A DNA stretch of 19,491 bases, from the NCBI GenBank assembly GCA_036822015.1, contig DAISIL010000058.1, forward strand, positions 1-19,491, given 5' to 3'. Positions 15,151-19,491 of the stretch are shown here, in pieces; positions within the stretch are counted from its first letter, which is position 1, and every line of letters begins with the position of its first letter. Source of the DNA: DAISIL01 sp036822015. Lineage in GTDB: Bacteria > Bacteroidota > Bacteroidia > Cytophagales > Bernardetiaceae. The notes below the pieces were generated by a model, which was given only the letters and a program-made list of their open reading frames with translations, was not told the origin of the DNA and made no database searches. Position numbers and translations under genes: made by a program.

Positions 15151-15405
15151 TTAGCTACCTAGTAGTAGAGCGGGTTCTTCTACTACGATTACTTTGGCTA
15201 GACCTAGGTTGATGCAATGCACCCGTGCGCCGGCCTTGGCCGCCTGCACTCGGGGGTTTTGCCACACCTGGGCTTTGTGTGCTTTGTCGCCTTCGCCGAG
15301 GAGCAAAATAGCGTTGGGTTCGGGGAGGCTGCGGCCGCGCTCATACGAGACATACACCGCCTGCTTGACCCGTCTCCAGAGGTGTTGAAGTTTTTTGGTA
15401 CTCAT
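15151..15405 (-). CDS. Small conserved-looking hypothetical protein, 84 aa
   Basis: ATG at 15405 to TAA at 15151. Codon use has a strong GC bias at third positions like neighbouring genes, which supports a real gene. No signal peptide or membrane segment is seen. The protein is Lys/Arg-rich at the start (STKKLQHLWRRVKQA), followed by a strand-like AILLLGEG, then NPRVQAAKAGARVHC and a C-terminal VIVVEEPALLLGS. I do not recognise a family. It stands divergently from the LexA-like regulator across a 121-base region with a likely shared operator, and a TTTG-N21-TAGCTTTG promoter reads towards it. It is separated from the glucosaminidase gene by 119 bases. A regulated partner of the repressor is possible but not shown. 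Confidence 0.65.
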   Translation of the reverse strand: MSTKKLQHLWRRVKQAVYVSYERGRSLPEPNAILLLGEGDKAHKAQVWQNPRVQAAKAGARVHCINLGLAKVIVVEEPALLLGS

Positions 15406-15450
15406 GGTGCGCTAAATGTTAGGTGATTTGGAATAAATTTGTTTACTTTG

Positions 15451-15464
15451 TGAGCAAATGCTCA
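15451..15464. promoter_or_regulatory. Inverted-repeat operator candidate TGAGCA-AA-TGCTCA
   Basis: A perfect 6-base inverted repeat with a two-base centre. It begins 9 bases after the plus-strand -7 element and ends 9 bases before the minus-strand -7 element, so a bound dimer would sit on both putative transcription starts. Repressors of the XRE/S24 type usually bind such repeats in their own promoter. I infer autoregulation. Confidence 0.55.
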
Positions 15465-15473
15465 TCTACGTAG

Positions 15474-15506
15474 CAAAGCTAAGGATATTTTTTTTGATTC
15501 ACCAAA
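15474..15506 (-). promoter_or_regulatory. Promoter reading towards the 84-aa gene
   Basis: On the minus strand TTTG (15503-15506), 21 bases, then TAGCTTTG (15474-15481): both parts match the Bacteroidota TTTG-N17-23-TAnnTTTG consensus. The predicted start of transcription lies near 15467, about 60 bases before the ATG of the 84-aa gene and next to the operator candidate. Confidence 0.5.
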
Positions 15507-15526
15507 AATTTTAGCAAAAAAAAGCC

Positions 15527-16330
15527 ATGAATTTTAGCGACAACCTCCGATTCCTGCGTAAGCACCACGCACTCACCCAGGAAGCCCTAGCCGAACAACT
15601 CGACCTCAAGCGCGGAACCCTTGCCGCCTACGAAGAAGGCCGCTCCGAACCCAAGCTGGCCACGCTCAAACGCATGGCTACTTTTTTTCAGATCACGACG
15701 GGCGATCTGCTGGAGGTGGATTTGAGCCGTGTCGATATGGACAAACGCCGCCTGCGCCAGGAGCAGCAACAGTACGCCAAAGGCCGCCGCACCCGTATCC
15801 TCTCCATCACCTTAGATCAAACAGGACAAGAAAACATCGAGTTTGTCCCCGAAAAAGCCTCTGCGGGCTATACCCGTGGCTACGCCGACCCCGAGTACAT
15901 CCGCGATCTGCCCAAGTATCACCTGCCCTTTCTGCCCAAAGACCGCAGCTATCGTGCTTTCGAGATTTCGGGTGATTCGATGCTGCCCATTCCCTCGGGT
16001 GCCATCGTGGTAGGCGAGTACGTGGAGGATTGGAGCGGTTTGCGTGATGGCACAACGTGCGTGGTGGTGGCCCGCAATGAGGGCGTTGTCTTGAAAAACA
16101 TCTACAACCGCATTCAACGGAACGGAACACTGCTGCTCAAGTCGTCTAATATCCACTATGCCCCCTACGAAATCCCCGTTGATGAAGTCCAGGAGGTCTG
16201 GCGTTTTGCGGCTTATATCAGCCGTCAAGTGCCGGAGGCCCAAACGAGTGTCGATGATTTGCGGGTGGCTTTTGAGTCTTTGCGGGAGCAGTTTTTGGAA
16301 CTCCGCCCTAGGCTCACCAGCGGCGGCTGA
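15527..16330 (+). CDS. XRE-family repressor with LexA-like S24 peptidase domain
   Basis: 267 residues. An N-terminal Cro/CI-type helix-turn-helix spans about 5-62 (LRFLRKHHALTQEALAEQL, RGTLAAYEEGRSEPKLATL). A C-terminal S24/LexA autopeptidase domain follows, with the nucleophile Ser151 in ISGDSMLP and the general-base Lys190 in GVVLKNIY. Between them KASAGYTRGYADPEY contains an Ala113-Gly114 pair, the type of bond cut in LexA and CI-like repressors. The last 35 residues are helical and may help dimerise. RecA-stimulated self-cleavage on DNA damage is known for LexA and phage CI; for this Bacteroidota group it is only likely. No phage genes lie nearby, so it seems a resident chromosomal regulator. 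The final 17 bases overlap the end of the convergent tgt gene. It probably represses its own promoter and that of the divergent 84-aa gene. Confidence 0.9.
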   Translation: MNFSDNLRFLRKHHALTQEALAEQLDLKRGTLAAYEEGRSEPKLATLKRMATFFQITTGDLLEVDLSRVDMDKRRLRQEQQQYAKGRRTRILSITLDQTGQENIEFVPEKASAGYTRGYADPEYIRDLPKYHLPFLPKDRSYRAFEISGDSMLPIPSGAIVVGEYVEDWSGLRDGTTCVVVARNEGVVLKNIYNRIQRNGTLLLKSSNIHYAPYEIPVDEVQEVWRFAAYISRQVPEAQTSVDDLRVAFESLREQFLELRPRLTSGG

Positions 16331-17444
16331 TGCGGGGAAGCAGCTCGGCTTTCCAATCGGCAAAAGTGCCGTCCAGGATGCGCTCCCTGGCCGTGCGTAC
16401 CAGCCAGAGGTAGAAGGTCAGGTTTTGGATGCTGGCAATCTGGCTGCCCAGGATCTCGTTGGTCAAGACCAAATGCCGCAGATAGGCTTTGCTGTACGTC
16501 TGGTTGATGAAGCCCCCGAGGGCAGGGTCAAGGGGGGAGAAATCCATTTTCCACTTGGCATTACGGATGTTGAGGATGCCTTCTGTCGTGAAAACCATGC
16601 CATTGCGGGCGTTACGGGTGGGCATCACACAATCGAACATATCCACGCCCAGAGCGATGCACTCGAGCAGGTTGGCCGGTGTGCCTACGCCCATGAGGTA
16701 GCGCGGCTTATCGGCAGGCAAGATGCGGCACACCAGATCGGTCATGGCGTACATCTCCTCCGCTGGTTCGCCTACGGATAAGCCACCAATGGCATTTCCT
16801 TCTGCTCCCAGCTCAGCGATCTGCTCGGCGGCTTGCTCCCGCAAATCCTTGAAGACACTCCCCTGCACGATCGGGAAAAGTGCTTGTTCGTAGCCATAAC
16901 GCGGCGGTGTTTCGGCGAATCGCTTTTGGCAACGCTCGAGCCAGCGTTGGGTCAAGGCCAGGGATTCTTTGGCGTAGGCGTAGGTACACGGGAAAGGGGG
17001 GCATTCATCGAAAGCCATCACGATGTCAGCCCCGATGCTGCGCTGGATGTCGATGACCGTCTCGGGCGTGAAGAGGTGTTTGGAGCCGTCGATATGGGAA
17101 CGGAAAGCCGCCCCGGCTTCGGTGATTTTTCGGCGTTCGGCCAGGGAATAGACCTGGTAGCCGCCGCTATCGGTCAGGATAGGACCTGTCCAGCCGTTGA
17201 AGCGATGCAGACCGCCGGCAGCCTCCAGTACCTCCAATCCAGGCCGCAGGTAAAGGTGGTAGGTATTTCCGAGGATGATCTGTGCCCCGATGTCGTGGTG
17301 GAGTTCGCGTTGATGCACAGCCTTGACCGTCCCGAGCGTCCCGACGGGCATAAAGATTGGTGTCTGGATCGTGCCGTGATCCGTTTGGATCATTCCGGCT
17401 CGGGCTTGTGTCCGAGGGTCTTGGTGCTGGAGCGTGAAGTGCAT
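16314..17444 (-). CDS. tgt: tRNA-guanine transglycosylase (queuine/preQ1 tRNA-ribosyltransferase)
   Basis: Exchanges G34 of GU(N)-anticodon tRNAs for preQ1 in queuosine synthesis; 376 residues, normal length. Catalytic Asp92 (LTDSGGYQVYS) and the nucleophile Asp271 (VDMFDCVMPTRNARNG) are both present, as is the substrate-binding DECPPF (146-151) and GGLSVGE (220-226). Unusually, the C-terminal zinc site is absent. Where the bacterial enzyme has CxCxxC this protein reads LDPALGGFINQTYSKAYLRH (about 305-324), and the fourth ligand His is Gln340 in IASIQNL. I suspect the Cys loss is common in Bacteroidota, but have not verified this. The ATG is three bases after the yidC stop, implying one transcript. 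The end overlaps the LexA-like gene by 17 bases. Confidence 0.95.
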   Translation of the reverse strand: MHFTLQHQDPRTQARAGMIQTDHGTIQTPIFMPVGTLGTVKAVHQRELHHDIGAQIILGNTYHLYLRPGLEVLEAAGGLHRFNGWTGPILTDSGGYQVYSLAERRKITEAGAAFRSHIDGSKHLFTPETVIDIQRSIGADIVMAFDECPPFPCTYAYAKESLALTQRWLERCQKRFAETPPRYGYEQALFPIVQGSVFKDLREQAAEQIAELGAEGNAIGGLSVGEPAEEMYAMTDLVCRILPADKPRYLMGVGTPANLLECIALGVDMFDCVMPTRNARNGMVFTTEGILNIRNAKWKMDFSPLDPALGGFINQTYSKAYLRHLVLTNEILGSQIASIQNLTFYLWLVRTARERILDGTFADWKAELLPRISRRW

Positions 17445-17447
17445 GAA

Positions 17448-19301
17448 CTACTTGCGCTTTCGGGGCGTGGTATTGGGCTTAGGCTTTTGGCGACGTTTGG
17501 TGGCGGCTTCCTGTTGGGCTTTTTGTGCTTCTTCGAGGCGAGCCATAAAGCCCGATTTCTTACCGGCGTTCTTCTTGCGATTGCGCTCAATGATGGCTGC
17601 GATTTTTTCTTCATTGATAAAGAAAGCCCTGATCGCCAGCGTAATCAAGATCGTGATCGCCGTCGAGACAAAGTAGTACAGATTCAATCCCGAGGGGTAA
17701 CTATTGAAGAAAAACAACAACATGAAAGGCATCATATACATCATGAACTTCATGTTGATCGGGCTGTTTTGGGGAGTGGCCGGGGTTTGCCCTGTTACGA
17801 AGACGGATGCCAACTGCCCGCCCGCCATCAGGAGCGTAAAGAGGCTCACATGCGCTCCATAAAACGGAATCGAGAATGGTAGGTTGATGATGCTATCGTA
17901 GTTAGAGAGATCCGATGCCCACAAAAAAGGCTCTCCCCGCAGATAAATCAGCACGGGAAAGAACATAAAGAGTGCGAACAAAATGGGCATCTGGAGCAAG
18001 GCCGGAATGCAACCCAACATGGGGTTTGCGCCTACCTGCGTCATCAGTTTGAGTTTTTCTTGTTGCGCCGTTTGTTTGTCTTCGCCGTACTTTTCGTCGA
18101 GTTGGGCCAGCTCGGGCTGAATGAACTTTGTCTTGGCTTGCGCAAAATAGGAACGATAAGTGAGCGGCGAGAGGGCTAACTTAATCAAGATGACCATCAC
18201 GACAATCAAAAGTCCATAGTTGCTGATAAAGCCTTCCAGGAAAGTAAAGAGCGGCAACACTACGTAGCGGCTAATCAATCCAAAGACCGCCCAGCCGAGA
18301 TAAACGTTTTCTTCAAAGCCAGGAGCTACCTCCCGCATCGTATAGAACTCATTGGGCCCGAAGTAGTAACGCAGATTGCCCGCCTCGGTGAGTGCCTGAA
18401 GGGGTACACTAAAATCAGCGGTCAAGGCTTTGACAACTGCCGTGTCGGCTTCATTGGCCACACTCGTAAAATGCCCTTGCTCAAAGGCTGCCGAAGTAAT
18501 CAAGGAGGCACTAAAAAAGCGTTGTTTCATGGAGAGCCACTGAATAGGCTCCTCCAGGGTCTCCTCCTGGAGGTTGGTGGCTGCCTCTGAGAGTTGATCG
18601 AACGACTGCCCGACGGTAAAATAACTCACCGTCGCATAGCGGCGGCTGATCTCCATGGATGGCTCCTGGAGACGTAAGTTGTGTCGCCAACGAACGGCCA
18701 GTGCGTCCGTTTTGAGGATCGGCTTGAGATCACTTACATCCAGGTCATATTTGAGAATATAGCCCGTAGGATCAAGGCGATATTTTTGGGTGATCTTTTT
18801 GCCATCGGCTAGGGTAAGTCCCAGATGCAAGGCTCGTGTATCGGCACGTATAAGCTCAAAGTGCAAGCGTCCCATGTCAATATCGCCCTGGGGCAAGGTC
18901 GTGGGAAGGAGCCACTGCATCCGACTAGACTCGGCATTGAGCAGAACAACGGGATTTCCGTCGGGGGCTAGGTATTTTTTGAGGATGACCTCACGGACAC
19001 GGCCACCTTCGGTACTGAACGTGATCTTGACATCATCGTTTTCTAAGCTATGGGTTTGGGACTGATCGCTGCCCTTAATGCCCGTCGCGAAGATACCCCA
19101 GGTAGCTTGCTGCACTGCTGATTGGAGGGAGTCAGGTAAAACGGGTAAAGGCTTTTCAGTCTGATTTTCAATAACTTGTTCGGTACTATCGGGTGTTGGG
19201 TCGGCGATGGTGCTGGGGGGTTGTGGTTCCGGCATCATGTAGAAATAAACGAGCATGAGCAAGAAAATGAGCGCGAACCCGATGGTCTGATTTTTATCCA
19301 T
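17448..19301 (-). CDS. yidC: Membrane protein insertase YidC/Oxa1
   Basis: Inserts and folds inner-membrane proteins with or without SecYEG. From the ATG at 19301 it has 617 residues. I chose this start because MDKNQTIGFALIFLLMLVYF is the classic Bacteroidota YidC N-terminus with the first membrane helix; the frame extends 32 codons further, but that part contains the promoter. A large periplasmic P1 domain (about 60-330) is followed by the conserved insertase core. This includes the amphipathic helix and TM2 (LIVVMVILIKLALSPLTYRS), the cytoplasmic hairpin (QPELAQLDEKYGEDKQ), LGCIPALLQMPILFALFMFF and the final helices. Lys374 stands where E. coli has the groove Arg366. The tail is strongly basic (RRQKPKPNTTPRKRK), as in ribosome-binding YidC forms. 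tgt begins three bases after its stop. Confidence 0.96.
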   Translation of the reverse strand: MDKNQTIGFALIFLLMLVYFYMMPEPQPPSTIADPTPDSTEQVIENQTEKPLPVLPDSLQSAVQQATWGIFATGIKGSDQSQTHSLENDDVKITFSTEGGRVREVILKKYLAPDGNPVVLLNAESSRMQWLLPTTLPQGDIDMGRLHFELIRADTRALHLGLTLADGKKITQKYRLDPTGYILKYDLDVSDLKPILKTDALAVRWRHNLRLQEPSMEISRRYATVSYFTVGQSFDQLSEAATNLQEETLEEPIQWLSMKQRFFSASLITSAAFEQGHFTSVANEADTAVVKALTADFSVPLQALTEAGNLRYYFGPNEFYTMREVAPGFEENVYLGWAVFGLISRYVVLPLFTFLEGFISNYGLLIVVMVILIKLALSPLTYRSYFAQAKTKFIQPELAQLDEKYGEDKQTAQQEKLKLMTQVGANPMLGCIPALLQMPILFALFMFFPVLIYLRGEPFLWASDLSNYDSIINLPFSIPFYGAHVSLFTLLMAGGQLASVFVTGQTPATPQNSPINMKFMMYMMPFMLLFFFNSYPSGLNLYYFVSTAITILITLAIRAFFINEEKIAAIIERNRKKNAGKKSGFMARLEEAQKAQQEAATKRRQKPKPNTTPRKRK

Positions 19302-19331
19302 GAAGATTTGGTCATACAGATTTCTGAACCA

Positions 19332-19339
19332 CAAAGGTA
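19332..19339 (-). promoter_or_regulatory. -7 promoter element of the yidC-tgt transcript
   Basis: The minus strand reads TACCTTTG, a full match to TAnnTTTG, about 30 bases before the chosen yidC ATG. Its presence inside the extended frame argues against a start upstream of 19301. No clear -33 TTTG is visible at the standard distance. Confidence 0.6.
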
Positions 19340-19457
19340 CAAAAACTTTGGGTATTTGATGTAAACTGACCGTAGTCTTGCCCAAGAGATTGAGCAAGCG
19401 ATAAGCAGAAGTGCAAAGGCTTTTTTCGTATCTTCGTCAAAAAAAACGAACGCACTC

Positions 19458-19491
19458 ATGCACGATTTACCCCTACTCCCGCTCGGACAAC
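19458..19491 (+). CDS. Start of a plus-strand gene, cut by window end
   Basis: An ATG at 19458 opens a frame of eleven codons (MHDLPLLPLGQ) that runs off the window. It is divergent from yidC across 156 bases. TATCTTCG at 19429-19436 is a one-mismatch -7 element about 22 bases before the ATG. Too short to identify; included because the divergent spacing and promoter-like sequence suggest a gene. Confidence 0.45.
   Translation, partial: MHDLPLLPLGQ

Larger units (their letters stand above)
15406..15526. promoter_or_regulatory. Divergent regulatory region of the LexA-like repressor
   Basis: 121 bases between the 84-aa gene and the repressor. It contains a -7 element TAAATTTG on plus (15434-15441), a facing -7 element TAGCTTTG on minus (15474-15481) with a TTTG -33 box (15503-15506, 21 bases away), a perfect inverted repeat between them and the 8-base palindrome CTACGTAG (15466-15473). 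A TATTTTTTTTG run (15486-15496) lies closer to the repressor start. Confidence 0.6.

Noticed and set aside
14477..15154. Plus-strand open frame of 225 codons opposite the glucosaminidase
   Set aside because: Shadow frame over a gene whose membrane segment and catalytic domain are clear.
15466..15473. Palindrome CTACGTAG beside the operator
   Set aside because: Only 8 bases, overlapping the edge of the promoter; could be chance, so not claimed as a second operator.
16833..17882. Plus-strand open frame of 349 codons across tgt and yidC
   Set aside because: It crosses two intact minus-strand genes and has no recognised domain.
19302..19397. Upstream extension of yidC by 32 codons
   Set aside because: The extension contains the -7 promoter element and is not like YidC N-termini, which begin at MDKN.

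Overview
The window looks like ordinary chromosome of a Bacteroidota bacterium, probably from the Saprospiria or a nearby class. The signs are TonB-receptor architecture, a Bacteroidota-type histone H1-like protein, TAnnTTTG promoter elements with few Shine-Dalgarno sequences, an alpha-oxoamine synthase of the Bacteroidota lipid type, and the Bacteroidota form of YidC. The class assignment is inference. The G+C content is moderately high with strong GC3 bias, which creates many long antisense shadow frames. No rRNA, tRNA, CRISPR array, IS element or prophage was seen. There is no gene-free stretch longer than about 160 bases.

Layout: (1) 1-723, plus strand, is the C-terminal end of an outer-membrane TonB-dependent receptor. 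It overlaps, tail to tail, a minus-strand FAD-dependent dehydrogenase (701-2272). That gene follows a small histone H1-like gene (2284-2481). (2) 2586-8239, minus strand, read from high to low coordinates: a lipoprotein, an overlapping small membrane protein, a CDF metal transporter with an N-terminal metal-binding-like domain, an HtrA-type protease with two PDZ domains, and an alpha-oxoamine synthase of sphingolipid or sulfonolipid type, closed by a hairpin terminator. (3) 8305-12866, minus strand: a lipoprotein with Ig-like domains, then a tight cluster of a secreted MORN-repeat protein, a secreted 207-aa protein and the 23S rRNA methyltransferase RlmB. (4) 12998-13939, plus strand: malate dehydrogenase, with its own promoter and a bidirectional terminator shared with a minus-strand membrane-anchored glucosaminidase (14018-15031). 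(5) 15151-16330: a divergent pair, a small 84-aa gene on the minus strand and a LexA-like XRE/S24 repressor on the plus strand. A perfect inverted repeat lies between their facing promoters. (6) 16314-19301, minus strand: yidC and tgt, three bases apart. A new plus-strand gene begins at 19458 and runs off the window.

Most genes are housekeeping or envelope functions: membrane protein insertion, periplasmic protease, cell-wall hydrolase, lipoproteins, membrane lipid and metal export. The most unusual observations are a Tgt that lacks all four zinc ligands, the symmetric operator/promoter arrangement in front of the LexA-like repressor, and a secreted protein that appears to repeat a domain-plus-MORN module. 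I do not see strong evidence for a new multi-gene system.
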